From the NCBI RefSeq assembly GCF_028752835.1, contig NZ_CP087952.1, positions 3,842,501 through 3,906,500 on the forward strand: DNA of 64,000 nucleotides. Direction: 5' to 3'. Under the pieces are notes generated by a model. The model saw nothing but the letters and a program-made list of their open reading frames with translations. It was not told where the DNA came from and did no database searches. A program made the position numbers and the translations under genes. Source of the stretch: Desulfosarcina sp. BuS5 (GTDB taxonomy: Bacteria; Desulfobacterota; Desulfobacteria; Desulfobacterales; BuS5). Below are positions 10,089-19,895 of the stretch, in pieces (within the stretch, counting starts at the first letter, position 1; each line of letters starts with the position of its first letter).

Positions 10089-10477
10089 ATCAACATGCAT
10101 TAGAGGTGTTGAAATATGTCATTAACGGTGTAGTTGCGACCTTGATCCATTTTGGAGTGTTGAGCTTTTGTCTTAAGGTGGTTGGTGTTCCTTCAGCCGG
10201 TTTTGCAAATTTAATTGCCGCAATCTTTGGTATTACTGCTTCATTTATTGGTAGCCGTTATTTTGTGTTTCCAGTTACCGGTGAAACTGTTGCCTCTCAA
10301 CTACTTAAATTTAGCGGTCTTTACGGTGGCATTGCGATATTGCATGGCTTTGTGTTATTGATTTGGTCTGACTGGTTTGGCTTTGATTATCGGGCTGGTT
10401 TCTTGATCGCCACCGCCTTGCAGGTTTCTTTGAGTTATATTGGTAATAAATTTTTTGTTTTTAGGATGTCGGCATGA
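10085..10477 (+). CDS. GtrA-like membrane protein (polyprenyl-sugar flippase family)
   Basis: At 130 residues with four predicted membrane helices, this matches the GtrA family (PF04138) in length and pattern, including YVINGVVATLIHFGVL near the start and LSYIGNKFFVFR at the end. GtrA proteins are proposed to flip polyprenyl-linked sugars made by GtrB-type enzymes. It overlaps both flanking genes by 4 nt, which supports a tight operon. Confidence 0.85.
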   Translation: MNQHALEVLKYVINGVVATLIHFGVLSFCLKVVGVPSAGFANLIAAIFGITASFIGSRYFVFPVTGETVASQLLKFSGLYGGIAILHGFVLLIWSDWFGFDYRAGFLIATALQVSLSYIGNKFFVFRMSA

Positions 10478-11043
10478 AGTTTTTACAATCAGTAATAGCA
10501 ACACTCATTTTTTTAATTGTTTTAGTAATGTTCTATTACTTTCATATTACATATTTTAGAGTGAATGTTGTTTTTTATGCATCGATAGCAGATGGTATTT
10601 TTGCTTCAATAATCACGGGTTGTATTGTTTTTTTTGTCCGTTATTTCAACCAGCTGAATAGTTTTGAAAAGTTGCAATTGTGTATTGTCTGGTTTTTGTT
10701 AGGCTATATTTTTGCGATCTCAGTGCCTACGGTTATCGATCGATCGTTATCTTTTTATCTGCTTGAAAAATTACAGCAACGGGGCGGTGAAATTCGGCAA
10801 AATGATTTTGAACGGATATTTACTGAAGAGTACATGAAAGAGTACCGTTTGGTTGATATTAGATTGACTGAGCAGCTGGAGTCTGGAACAATAATTATTG
10901 ACAATGGTATTGTTAGACTTACCGAAAAAGGCAACTCATTAGCTATATTTAGTCGTTATTTCCACGAACATTGGTTGCCGAAGAAACGTCTTATTATGGG
11001 TGAATATACCGATGATTTGATAGATCCTTTTAAGGATAGATAA
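10474..11043 (+). CDS. Membrane protein of unknown function next to gtrA-like gene
   Basis: The protein has 189 residues with three to four hydrophobic segments in the first ~105 (starting FLQSVIATLIFLIVLVMFYYF) and a soluble C-terminal part of ~80 residues (RGGEIRQNDFERIFTEEY, GIVRLTEKGNSLA) that reads like a small winged-helix-type or cytoplasmic tail. I do not recognise a family. The 4-nt overlap with the gtrA-like gene and its position before the GT-C genes suggest a role in the same glycosylation pathway. Confidence 0.6.
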   Translation: MKFLQSVIATLIFLIVLVMFYYFHITYFRVNVVFYASIADGIFASIITGCIVFFVRYFNQLNSFEKLQLCIVWFLLGYIFAISVPTVIDRSLSFYLLEKLQQRGGEIRQNDFERIFTEEYMKEYRLVDIRLTEQLESGTIIIDNGIVRLTEKGNSLAIFSRYFHEHWLPKKRLIMGEYTDDLIDPFKDR

Positions 11044-11142
11044 TAAATAAACTCCCCCGCAGATTATCATCTGCTCGTACTACAGATCATAGTATTTACG
11101 TGTTAATTATCTGTATATATATGCTCTGAATGGAATACATAG

Positions 11143-13185
11143 ATGGCTCTTTTAAGAATATTGCTCCTATCTTTATTGTTAATATTTGTATTATTTGCAT
11201 TACCGATTGAGCAGTTGCATCATTTCACAATGATGCCAGGTGATATAGGCGATGCAAGATTAAATAATTATTTCCTTGAAAATATTTATCAGTTTTTTGC
11301 TGGGAATAGTGAGTCTCTTTGGCATCTCGGTTTTTTTTGGCCATTTCCTTATGTTTTGGGTTTCTCGGATAACCTGTTTGGATCCGCGCCAGTATACCTC
11401 ATTGCTAGATTGTTTACAGGTCAATCAGATACGGCCTTTCAAATATGGTTCATGTTTGCTTATGTTGTAAACTTTAGTGCCGCCTATTATTCTTTGCGGC
11501 GTCTTGGTAGAAGCCAAATGGCTTCTACTGTTGGCGCACTGATTTTTGCTTTTGCGTTGCCCACAACGGCCCAAGCTGGACATGCACAATTGCATTATCG
11601 TTTTGGGGTGCCATTAGCGACAACATTTTTTGTCCTGTTTCTGCAAAGGAAAGAATATCGCTTGTTGGCCATAGCTGGTGCTTGGTTAGTGTGGCAGTTT
11701 TATTGTGGCATTTACATGGGATTTTTTACTTTATTACTACTTGTTGCCGCAACAGCGGTGCATTTTCTTTACACTAAATATTCGTTAAAGTGTTCTTTCA
11801 TCCTGTTACTCAATGAGTTTATCTCCCCGTGGAAGGCACAAAGCAAGAAGGACAAGATAAAATTCCTTATTATCTTAATGGCGTTATTTGGTGCTATTTT
11901 ATGGTTGTTTTATCCTTATCTTCAAGTATCTAATATTTATGGTGCTAAGCGTACATGGGGAGAAATTTCTACTATGTTGCCTAGGCCGCAAAGCTATTTT
12001 CTTTCAGACGCTTCTTATTTTTGGTCAATTCCTACTGCTAGAATATTTTCAAATATACCAATGCGTCATGAGCATCAAATGTTTATTGGTTTTGTACCCA
12101 TGTTCCTATCTGTGTTGGGTTTTCTCCTCGGCAGTCGTAAGAAAAACGGACACGTTTTTATTTTGATGAGTGGCATGCTTGGTGTTGTTATTCTTTCAAC
12201 ACTATATATTAATGGTTTTAGCTTGTGGTATTTAGTCCATAATTTGCCTTTGTGTTCGGCAATTCGTGCGATGTCACGCCTTGATCAAGTGCTATTGTTT
12301 CCTGTTGCCTATCTTGTGTGTATTTGCATAGATGACTTACGCACTAATCATCAATGTGTTAATAAGTTTGTAATAGTAATTATTGTACCGTTACTAATTG
12401 TTGAATTTTCAGCTACAACTATGTATGTAAGTTCAAAAAAGGAGTGGCGTGAGAGATTGGCTATTAAAGAAAGTGTAATACCAAAACATCTTGCCAAAGA
12501 TTCAATTTTATTTTTTTCTCAGAACAAAGGGCCTTGGTTTGCAGACGAGATTGATGCGATGTGGGTTAGTCTTAATCATGGAGTTAAGACATTAAATGGC
12601 TATTCAGGTCTTTTCCCTCCCGGATATTCACCCGAATATAATAAAGACTGTGTAGAATTGCCGAAGCGCGTACTCTCTTATTTGTCCTTTATTGGTAAAA
12701 ATGGTGAAACAAATAAGTATCTGGAGTTGATGAATTGTATCGTACCTATAGGCTTTGAGGATTGTGTCCCAGGCTGGCGTACCAACCCACCGAGTATTAC
12801 AAAAATAGATCGTGAATATAGCGCTGATGAAATTCGAAATCTAACCTATAAATTTGAAAGTATAATGCAAGTTAATGGTAAATCAATGGTTAAATTTACT
12901 ATTATAAATAATGGACAAGCTCCGATTGCAGCATTATCAAGCATTGGCAAGCCAATGCGAATTTCTTGGCGGTTCTTAGCTGTAAACGGCGAACCTGTGA
13001 CCGGTTGGGATACTCGCAAAGATATACCGTTTGATATCCCGGCAAATGGTGAATTGACAATGCAGATACCTATTAAACCTGAGTCTGAAATAAAAGGTGG
13101 TACTTTGCAAATATCAATTGTTCAAGAAGGTGTTTTTTGGGGTCACGATGTTGGGGTTGAGCCTTTATCCATCCCGTGGGAATAA
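11143..13185 (+). CDS. Large GT-C-type membrane glycosyltransferase with C-terminal beta-sandwich module
   Basis: This 680-residue protein has a signal-anchor start and about ten membrane helices up to residue ~430. An early acidic loop (MPGDIGDARLNNYFLEN) matches the catalytic-loop position of GT-C enzymes, which use polyprenyl-linked sugars outside the cytoplasm. After a soluble region, the last ~115 residues form the module shared with other proteins in the window (SWRFLAVNGEPVTGWD, VQEGVFWGHDVGVEPL). The final ~170 bp are almost identical to the end of the split gene at 13426-16755, which suggests duplication or gene conversion. Confidence 0.72.
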   Translation: MALLRILLLSLLLIFVLFALPIEQLHHFTMMPGDIGDARLNNYFLENIYQFFAGNSESLWHLGFFWPFPYVLGFSDNLFGSAPVYLIARLFTGQSDTAFQIWFMFAYVVNFSAAYYSLRRLGRSQMASTVGALIFAFALPTTAQAGHAQLHYRFGVPLATTFFVLFLQRKEYRLLAIAGAWLVWQFYCGIYMGFFTLLLLVAATAVHFLYTKYSLKCSFILLLNEFISPWKAQSKKDKIKFLIILMALFGAILWLFYPYLQVSNIYGAKRTWGEISTMLPRPQSYFLSDASYFWSIPTARIFSNIPMRHEHQMFIGFVPMFLSVLGFLLGSRKKNGHVFILMSGMLGVVILSTLYINGFSLWYLVHNLPLCSAIRAMSRLDQVLLFPVAYLVCICIDDLRTNHQCVNKFVIVIIVPLLIVEFSATTMYVSSKKEWRERLAIKESVIPKHLAKDSILFFSQNKGPWFADEIDAMWVSLNHGVKTLNGYSGLFPPGYSPEYNKDCVELPKRVLSYLSFIGKNGETNKYLELMNCIVPIGFEDCVPGWRTNPPSITKIDREYSADEIRNLTYKFESIMQVNGKSMVKFTIINNGQAPIAALSSIGKPMRISWRFLAVNGEPVTGWDTRKDIPFDIPANGELTMQIPIKPESEIKGGTLQISIVQEGVFWGHDVGVEPLSIPWE

Positions 13186-13746
13186 CTGATAATTAGAGCC
13201 TTGCTAATTCCTAATATATTGTAAAAAACGACTAAAAATCATTCCAAACTACGAGATCGTTTATCTTTACGGAAATAGGAAGTCAGTTTTATTCGTTTCA
13301 GAAAACTACGTTACTTTTTACTAGATCATCAATAATTATTGATGGATGGATGAACATTGTTATCGATAGTATCGGCGTTAAGGTAGGTACAGTGTTTTAT
13401 CTCAGTCATGATTGGAGCAAAATAAGTGAAGTCAAATGTTTATGGTTTTGTAGTTCCCCTTATACTTGGGGCTTATTTTGTAATGGGTATGTTTGTTTAT
13501 GCAGATTATGGGATTTCATGGGATGAACCCGTCTCGCGAATGAATGGTTTGGTAAATTGTAAATATGTAGGGCAAAAAGTTGGCTCATTTTTACTTACAA
13601 AAGAGGTTAGGAACGCCCCTAATCTTAAGGACTGGATGGACAAAGACTACGGTGTTGCGTTTGAAATGCCACTGGTTGCGTTGGAGCAAGTTTTATCAAT
13701 CAGTGAACAAGAAATATATTATTTTCGCCATTTGTTGACTTTTATT

Positions 13747-15054
13747 CAGTAGTGTCCGGTTAAGTTTTTGCATATAGCATTTGCTCTTTGATAATCAGAT
13801 TATTAGACCATACGTTTTTTTCGTCAGTACGTAATTCGTTCTGGATGGTATTTCTAAGCTGACGAATCCTCTTTATTGATACAGGTTCATTAAACTGTTC
13901 ATGGCAGTATATGGCCATAAGCAGGTAGGTTATTAACCCCGCAAGGATTTGAACCATCAGGCCATATCTACTGTGAGCAATCAAGTGGTACACTTTTAAA
14001 TGTTTCTTCCACCATTTGAAAAAAGTTTCGATATCCCATCTAAGCTTATAAACGGTTGCAACCTGCTCGGCTGTAAGATCATAACGATCAGTTGCCACAA
14101 AATATTTGACACCGGCAATTTTATAACCAACCAGTCGAACCGGCTTTCTGGTCTGGTTTACCCCAGGAGTGCCAAGAAGAACCACAGCATCATAAAAAAT
14201 ATAGCTGTCGGGATCAACAGGCTGCTCTTTGATAATAGTTCTTGTTGTTTTCGCTTTGATGCGGCAAACAAAATGTTTTTTTTCATCCTGAAGAAGATCA
14301 AAATCCTTATGTGATTGATACCCCCGATCCATGATTCCTGTTTGGCCTTTTGTAAGGATAGACCTGACAAAGGGGCGTTCAGCGCCATTTCCATTTGTCA
14401 GATGAATTTTTATAGGAATCTTGCGATTGACATCAAAGCCGAAATGGCCTTTTGCTTTTTTAGCGCCTTTTCTGTAATCAGCCCAGTACATGGACAGAAC
14501 TGCATCAATTAAAGATCCATCAATGGAAACGAGTTCACCGAGATCTGAATAATTTGATGGTAAAGCATTTTGTGCCTGGCTGCAAAGAGCTTGAAAAACA
14601 TATTCAAGCTGTTCAAGCCCTCGAGAATTGATAATTTCGGAAAAACTGCTACGACTGATCCCTCCATCTGGAGCGACACATTCTTTGGCAAAATCGTCTT
14701 CTTTAAGGTGTTGAATAAGATCACGAGCTGATTCATGTTCTTGTAGATGGAAAAATATCAGTGCGTGAAGCTGATCTTCAAAAGTCATTTTCAATGGCCT
14801 GTGACCTCGGGATTTAAGCTGTGGCGTGTCAGGAAAAATCTTTTGCAAAGGTTTGAGAAATCGAGCATGAGATTGGGGATTAAAATTCTTTTTTGGGATA
14901 TTGAATATGTCCATTTTTGTCTTAACTCCTTGTTATAATTATATTTTATAACAAAACGATAAAAAATTTTTATTTGGTTTGTCAAGTAAAAAATGAACAT
15001 TTTTCTAATTTTTTTATCCCATATAACATGCAAAAACCTAACCGGACACTACTG
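13747..15054 (-). mobile_element. IS4-family insertion sequence, 1308 bp, complete
   Basis: Inverted ends begin CAGTAGTGTCCGGTTA at the left and match the right end with few mismatches. A 9-bp direct repeat ACTTTTATT (13738-13746, 15055-15063) flanks the element; 9-12 bp duplications are usual for IS4. A 167-bp remnant of the same IS lies at 40208-40374. Confidence 0.9.
13760..14914 (-). CDS. IS4-family transposase
   Basis: The 384-residue DDE transposase has an N-terminal region with LHALIFFHLQEHESARDLI. The first catalytic Asp lies in LVSIDGSLIDAV, the second in GIMDRGYQSH, and the YREK-like Glu block is YKLRWDIETFFKWWKKHLKV near residue 300. It mobilises the surrounding IS. The gene appears intact. 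Confidence 0.88.
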   Translation of the reverse strand: MDIFNIPKKNFNPQSHARFLKPLQKIFPDTPQLKSRGHRPLKMTFEDQLHALIFFHLQEHESARDLIQHLKEDDFAKECVAPDGGISRSSFSEIINSRGLEQLEYVFQALCSQAQNALPSNYSDLGELVSIDGSLIDAVLSMYWADYRKGAKKAKGHFGFDVNRKIPIKIHLTNGNGAERPFVRSILTKGQTGIMDRGYQSHKDFDLLQDEKKHFVCRIKAKTTRTIIKEQPVDPDSYIFYDAVVLLGTPGVNQTRKPVRLVGYKIAGVKYFVATDRYDLTAEQVATVYKLRWDIETFFKWWKKHLKVYHLIAHSRYGLMVQILAGLITYLLMAIYCHEQFNEPVSIKRIRQLRNTIQNELRTDEKNVWSNNLIIKEQMLYAKT

Positions 15055-16779
15055 ACTTTTATTTTTTCTTTTCTCGGTGTTTTAGCTATTTATGGCACCG
15101 CAAAAAATATTTTCAAAGATGACCGCATAGGTATAATCGCAGTCTTAATTGTTATTTTATCGCCACGAATATTTGCACAATCTTTTTATAACTCAAAGGA
15201 TATTGTATTTATGGCTGCTTTTTCGATAGCCATATATACTTTAATAAAATTACTTGAGACATTGAATATGACATGGGCAGTATTGCACGGAATTGCTTCT
15301 GCTTTTGCTGTTGATATTAGGATTATGGGGGTCTTGATATTTATTGTTACAATTATGACACTTATTGTCATGGTTGTTAAAAAAGAAATGGCTGTGACCA
15401 CTTGGTTTAAATTGAATTTATTTTATTTGTTGGTAACATTAGTGGGTGTTGTTGCTTTTTTCCCTTTCTTATGGACCGACCCCGTTGGAAATTTCCTTAT
15501 AGCTTTCGGAAATATGTCAAAGTTTAGGTGGGGTGGTTCGGTACTATATATAGGTAGTCTGTATAGCGCAACAAATCTGCCGTGGCATTATGTCCCTGTG
15601 TGGCTTTTTGTGACAACACCGCCGTTGTATTCAATTCTAGCAATTGTTGGTGTATGTAAAACAACTGCTGATCTATGTGGTAATAAGTTCACAATTTGGT
15701 CAGGTGTGGAAGAGAAGTATTATATTATTCTTTTGATATTTTTTTTAGCTCCAATAGTTGCTGTCATATTATTTTCTTCCGTCCTATATGATGGATGGCG
15801 ACAGTTATATTTTATTTATCCTGCTTTTGTATTGCTATCTACTCGTGGCGTGGTTGTTGTGTGGTACTCAATTGATAAATGGAAATGGAAAAAAAATTTT
15901 TTTATAAGCATTCTTGCTTTTAGCTTTTGTTATTATGGTAATTGGATTATGCGTGCGCATCCTCTTCAAAATGTTTACTTTAATTTATTTGTGGGCTCTG
16001 ATTGGAAAAATAAATTTGAACTAGATTACTGGGGGTTAGGTAACAAGGAGGCACTACAATTTATTTTAGATAGAGACTCTACTCCACTGATTTCTGTGAG
16101 AGTTGATAGTGCAACCCCGTTGGCACGGTCATTATTGTTATTTTCAACTCATGTCAAAAACAGGTTTTATCTTCTAAATAAATCAAACCATGATTTTGTA
16201 CCAAAATATATTTTTACAAATTATCGAGGGATTTCTAAAATTGACGAGGACAAAACAGTTACTTACGATATTTTGGAAGATTATCAAGTCTTTTATCAAA
16301 AAAAAATAGATGGAGAGGTGATTAATACCCTTTATAGAATAAAAGACGATAACTTATGTTCGAAGATCACAATGTCACAGAGGGAGTATACAGCTAAGGA
16401 ATTCCGCCATTTTAGGCTTAACAGTGGGAAAATACTCTCTGAGGATGATCAATTATTTGTACGGGTTGAAATTGTCAATTCTGGCGATATGAATTTTTCG
16501 GCACTCTCTATTAGAGGGCAACCGATAAGATTATCTTGGCGATTTTTGGATAAAGTAGGGAAGCCAACAACAGGGTGGGATCCTCGCAAAGATCTACCGT
16601 TTGATATCCCGGCAAATGGTGAATTGACAATGCAGATACCTATTAAACATGGGACAGAAATAAAAGGTGGTACTTTGCAAATATCAATTGTTCAAGAAGG
16701 TGTTTTTTGGGGTCACGATGTTGGGGTTGAGCCTTTATCCATCCCGTGGGAATAACTGATAATTATTGAAGGATAAAAA

Positions 16780-17010
16780 ATGAAAATTGTTATTGCCGGC
16801 ACTGGATATGTTGGATTGTCTAATGGAGTACTTCTCTCCCAACATAATGAGGTTGTTGCTATTGATATCATATCCGAAAAAGTGGAAATGCTTAACCTTA
16901 AACAGTCTCCAATCATTGATTCGGAACTTGAGGATTATCTCAAAAATGATGCCCTCGCAAATTTTATAAAACTACGACGCCAAAGAATTTATTTGAAATC
17001 TTGGTACTAA
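16780..17010 (+). pseudogene. UDP-glucose 6-dehydrogenase, decayed N-terminal fragment
   Basis: The frame starts MKIVIAGTGYVGLSNG, the Rossmann glycine motif of Ugd, and follows the family for ~60 of ~390 residues (SPIIDSELEDYL). It then loses frame near 16970, where the expected Asp-Ala-Lys-Glu block is visible in another frame. Ugd makes UDP-glucuronate, the substrate of the decarboxylase at 8173, so the original gene fitted this glycan cluster. RBS GAAGGA precedes the start. Confidence 0.8.
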
Positions 17011-17331
17011 ATCAAAAGGGTGCGGCTCTTATGAAATAACTTAAACCAGCCGTGAATAGGGCGTTAAGTATCGCTGACATTGGTTTTACATTACTTCCTG
17101 GCAAGATAATCCATATGCCGATGGTTATCTGACCTAAAATTTAAATGGGACATGGGGGTCTGACCCCGTTAAGTCTTTGTTTCTATACGTAATGTTGTCT
17201 AAAACATGGGTAAAAAAGGGCTTAGAGCACACTTTTTGATGCCCAAAAAGGCCATATAAGCATTATACTCTGGATTTGAAAACAGGATTAATTAAGTCCG
17301 GCTATACTGCTAATTGGGGTGATGTGAGTAA
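16999..17331 (+). other. Remnant patchwork without an intact gene
   Basis: This stretch holds fragments only. GGGTGCGGCTCTT at 17018-17030 is one end of the 245-bp MITE found whole at 47033-47277. A short palindrome GGGGTCTGACCCC lies near 17154-17167. Bases ~17273-17331 repeat, with one mismatch, ~59 bp of the glycosidase gene at 44030-44090 (the segment encoding LKTGLIKSGYTA), cut where RAYT copy 2 begins. The remainder has no recognisable feature. Confidence 0.7.
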
Positions 17332-17629
17332 GGGGAGTATAGGGACGTCTATGATATTATGCTTTACTTAGAAATAATTATATGATATATCTTGAACATG
17401 GCACGAAAAGCGAGAATAGATGCACCTGGAGCACTGCATCATATAATTGTCAGGGGGATAGAACGTAAGAAAATTTTCAGATTAAATCGGCTCAATAATT
17501 TGATTCCTGAAACACAAACCGAGTGTTTTGCATGGGTATTGATTCCAAACCACGTCCACTTATTATTAAAAACCGGATTGATTCCGGTTTTTGTGTTAAT
17601 GAGTCGTTTGCTCACCGGATACGCGGTAT
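17332..17629 (+). mobile_element. RAYT-like element copy 2, truncated
   Basis: Only the first ~298 bp remain. The gene begins at ATG 17398 and has lost 24 bp after the codons for KKIFR (in-frame loss of SDYDRKNF). It is cut at TACGCGGTATGG by the left end of copy 3, so copy 3 sits in the middle of copy 2. The rest of copy 2 does not reappear after copy 3. Confidence 0.85.
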
Positions 17630-18736
17630 GGGAGTATAGGGACGTCTATGATATTATGCTTTACCTAGAAATAATTATATGATACATCTTAAACATGGCA
17701 CGAAAAGCGAGAATAGATGCACCTGGAGCACTGCATCATATAATTGTCAGGGGGATAGAACGTAAGAAAATTTTCAGATCAGATTATGATCGGAAAAACT
17801 TTTTAAATCGGCTCAATAATTTGATTCCTGAAACACAAACCGAGTGTTTTGCATGGGTATTGATTCCAAACCACGTCCACTTATTATTAAAAACCGGATT
17901 GATTCCGGTTTCTGTGTTAATGAGTCGTTTGCTCACCGGATACGCTGTATGGTTCAATAAGAAATACCGTCGCCACGGTCAACTTTTTCAAAACAGGTAC
18001 AAGTCGATTTTATGCCAGGAAGATATATATCTAAAGGAATTGGTGCGTTATATCCACTTAAACCCGTTGAGGGCGGGTCTTGTGGAAGATATGAAAAGCC
18101 TGGATAAATATAAGTGGTGCGGTCACAGTGTTCTGATGAATAAAGCCAGTGAGGAATGGCAGAATATCGATTATGTTTATAAACTGTTTTCCGGCAAAAA
18201 AAGATTGGCAATAAAAGGGTATCGAGCGTTTGTGGAAAAAGGTATAAGCGCAGGTAAACGGTCGGATCTTACCGGTGGTGGATTATTAAGGAGTATAGGC
18301 GGCTGGTCGGTTCTCAAAGATTTTCGCAAAGCAGGCATACGTGTTAAGGGAGATGAACGCATTTTAGGTGACAGTGATTTTGTTGAAAATGTTTTAAAGG
18401 CCGCCGAAGAAGAATTTGGGGGGAAATATGAATTAAGAGCCAAAGGTTATGATTTCAATCGGGTAATACAGCGGGTTGCCGAAGTGATGGGCATGGAGAT
18501 TGAGCAGGTAACGGCTTTCGGGAAATCACCGCCAACAGTTAAAGAGCGAAGTCTTTTATGTTTTTGGACTCATCGAAAGCTCGGCATGACAACCATTGAA
18601 ATTGGAAAAAAGCTGAATATATGCCAATCAGCGGTAAGTCGTTCATCTATAAGAGGTGAAAAAATTGAAAGAGAAAACAGATTTGAGTTGATAGGGTAAA
18701 AACGCATAATATCATAGACGTCCATATACCTGCTCC
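17630..18736 (+). mobile_element. RAYT-like element copy 3
   Basis: The left end begins within GGAGTATAGGGACG directly after copy 2. The right end reads CGTCCATATACCTGCTCC, a slightly altered version. Confidence 0.85.
17695..18699 (+). CDS. RAYT-like Y1-DnaA_C transposase (copy 3), intact
   Basis: This is a full 334-residue copy. Differences from copy 1 include KRSD for KRQD, EEFGGKYEL for EEFEQKYEL, VKERS for VKARS and FWTHRKL for FWAHRKL in the DnaA-like domain. All HUH motif residues and the RYIHLNPLRA block are retained. Confidence 0.87.
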   Translation: MARKARIDAPGALHHIIVRGIERKKIFRSDYDRKNFLNRLNNLIPETQTECFAWVLIPNHVHLLLKTGLIPVSVLMSRLLTGYAVWFNKKYRRHGQLFQNRYKSILCQEDIYLKELVRYIHLNPLRAGLVEDMKSLDKYKWCGHSVLMNKASEEWQNIDYVYKLFSGKKRLAIKGYRAFVEKGISAGKRSDLTGGGLLRSIGGWSVLKDFRKAGIRVKGDERILGDSDFVENVLKAAEEEFGGKYELRAKGYDFNRVIQRVAEVMGMEIEQVTAFGKSPPTVKERSLLCFWTHRKLGMTTIEIGKKLNICQSAVSRSSIRGEKIERENRFELIG

Positions 18737-18806
18737 CGGCTACAAGCATAATTTTTCCTCCTTAAAAAAGAAAAGGGGAAATTGACAGGATTTTATTTTG
18801 GCTTCA

Positions 18807-19190
18807 TTACAAATGACTTATAACTTCATCAATAAAATCAATTAGATCTGGCAACGCAGCTTCATAGATTGTTCCATCGCTTAAATGTTTATGCTCATTG
18901 AAACCTAGTACAGGCCTGTGCGCGGCATTATCGTATCTGAAAATCAGTCGACCAGTTCTATCCTGATATTGATAAGCATAACTCACTCTGTTTATTCCAT
19001 ATTTAGCATCAATGTACTCTTTGATATGTAAAACAAATTGGTTAATCAAAACAACTTTTACATTTAAAATTGCTTGCTTGTTGGCGCGTATTTCTTCTCT
19101 AATATCAATAGAATCCGCATAGCCATAATTTTCAATCTTTTGTATACTTTTACGAAAGCGATTTAAATATTCATTAAGTAACATTTTCAA
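18807..19190 (-). CDS. TumE-like toxin (DUF6516 family)
   Basis: This 127-residue protein has the family core HIKEYIDAKYGINRVSYAYQ, IFRYDNAAHRP and NEHKHLSDGT, with the conserved Tyr-Gln and His-Lys-His positions seen in DUF6516/TumE toxins. It starts inside the end of the preceding 100-residue gene (17-nt overlap), the usual antitoxin-toxin arrangement. ATG 19184 is an alternative start. A paralogue with the same H-K-H-L-S-D core lies at 38230-38613. The molecular target of this family is not evident from the sequence. Confidence 0.72.
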   Translation of the reverse strand: MKMLLNEYLNRFRKSIQKIENYGYADSIDIREEIRANKQAILNVKVVLINQFVLHIKEYIDAKYGINRVSYAYQYQDRTGRLIFRYDNAAHRPVLGFNEHKHLSDGTIYEAALPDLIDFIDEVISHL

Positions 19191-19476
19191 TGCTTTTTAG
19201 GCTAAAAAGGCGTTCATTTAATCGTAAAGCTAACTGATACTCACCCGACCATTCTACATATTCCATATCTTGACCTTTTAGATCTTCCGCACTCCATTCA
19301 GCAATAAATTTATCCGATGAAACATTATATTTATTTTCAAATTTTTTTAGTCGTTTCTTTGCAAGACTAAGACTGTATTGCAAACGCCTCTCTTCAGTTT
19401 CCAATGCTTCAAATAATATACTTGCTGTCTTACCAGGCTTACCAGGCTCATTTGTTTTTAAAATTATTTTGCTCAT
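19174..19476 (-). CDS. Putative antitoxin partner of TumE-like toxin
   Basis: The 100-residue protein is charged and helical (EALETEERRLQYSLSLAKKRLKKFE), with KYNVSSDKFIAEW and YVEWSGEYQLALRL in its second half. The paralogous partner at 38603-38833 shares the pattern YRMASEEFFDKF...DFVEWGNDYQYY, so the pair is a real family. GGGAGC lies just before ATG 19476. It is translationally coupled to the toxin. Confidence 0.65.
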   Translation of the reverse strand: MSKIILKTNEPGKPGKTASILFEALETEERRLQYSLSLAKKRLKKFENKYNVSSDKFIAEWSAEDLKGQDMEYVEWSGEYQLALRLNERLFSLKSIENVT

Positions 19477-19493
19477 CTTTGCTCCCTTTTTAT

Positions 19494-19592
19494 TTATTTT
19501 GGGTAATAAGGGGAAGTTGGCACCACATCTTCAATGATTTCGCTAAATTCGATCTCAATAATATCTTTAAGCTTTTCAATATCAACGATCAT
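19494..19592 (-). CDS. Very short ORF, probably a truncated toxin partner
   Basis: The 32-codon frame (MIVDIEKLKDIIEIEFSEII...) starts in an ATGA overlap with the stop of the upstream 97-residue gene, which is how a toxin would be coupled to its antitoxin. It ends at CTTATTACCC, close to a GGGGA motif, so the gene was probably cut by a rearrangement. No family can be assigned. Confidence 0.4.
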   Translation of the reverse strand: MIVDIEKLKDIIEIEFSEIIEDVVPTSPYYPK

Positions 19593-19882
19593 GTCAACTC
19601 ATCTAAAAGCTTTTCGATCTCGGCTTTCTTGTATTCCAGATGATCTAATTTCTGATAGTCACGCCAGGAATCTTTTTCTTCTATTTCTCCCTTCTTGTAT
19701 AGCTCCTCCATTTCTTTTACAGATGAAACCCTGTATTTCCCTGATAGCCTGAATACCTCGGTCTTTATTTCCCTTAATTTTCTTTCCAGAAAAATTTTCA
19801 AGCTCTCCTTAATGAGTAGATCTCTGGAAAGATTAAACTCTTTAGCTAAAACGTCGAGTGTCTTATCGATTACAGTCTGCAT
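19589..19882 (-). CDS. Small antitoxin-like helical protein
   Basis: This 97-residue protein starts MQTVIDKTLDVLAKEFNLS at 19882, preferred over 19918 because GGGAGG lies 7 nt upstream. The first part resembles a ribbon-helix-helix or short helical DNA-binding region (SRDLLIKESLKIFLERKLREI), followed by an acidic tail (KKAEIEKLLDELT). Similar small proteins precede unknown partners in other prokaryotes. It is adjacent to the TumE-like pair and in the same direction. Confidence 0.5.
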   Translation of the reverse strand: MQTVIDKTLDVLAKEFNLSRDLLIKESLKIFLERKLREIKTEVFRLSGKYRVSSVKEMEELYKKGEIEEKDSWRDYQKLDHLEYKKAEIEKLLDELT

Positions 19883-19895
19883 ATCACACCTCCCA

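Larger units (their letters stand above)
13426..16755 (+). pseudogene. GT39-like membrane glycosyltransferase split by an IS4 element
   Basis: Coding parts are 13426-13746 and 15064-16755. Removing the IS and one copy of its 9-bp duplication joins FRHLLTFI to FSFLGVLAIYGTAKN in frame, giving ~670 residues. The N-terminus carries the protein-mannosyltransferase-like signature DYGISWDEPVSRMNG, with the acidic pair expected in the first periplasmic loop, followed by many membrane helices. The C-terminal ~115 residues are the shared beta-sandwich module, ending in the same PLSIPWE as the preceding gene. Start GTG 13426 is weak (GGAGC upstream). The downstream half could still be made from an internal start but would lack the catalytic loop. 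Confidence 0.8.
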
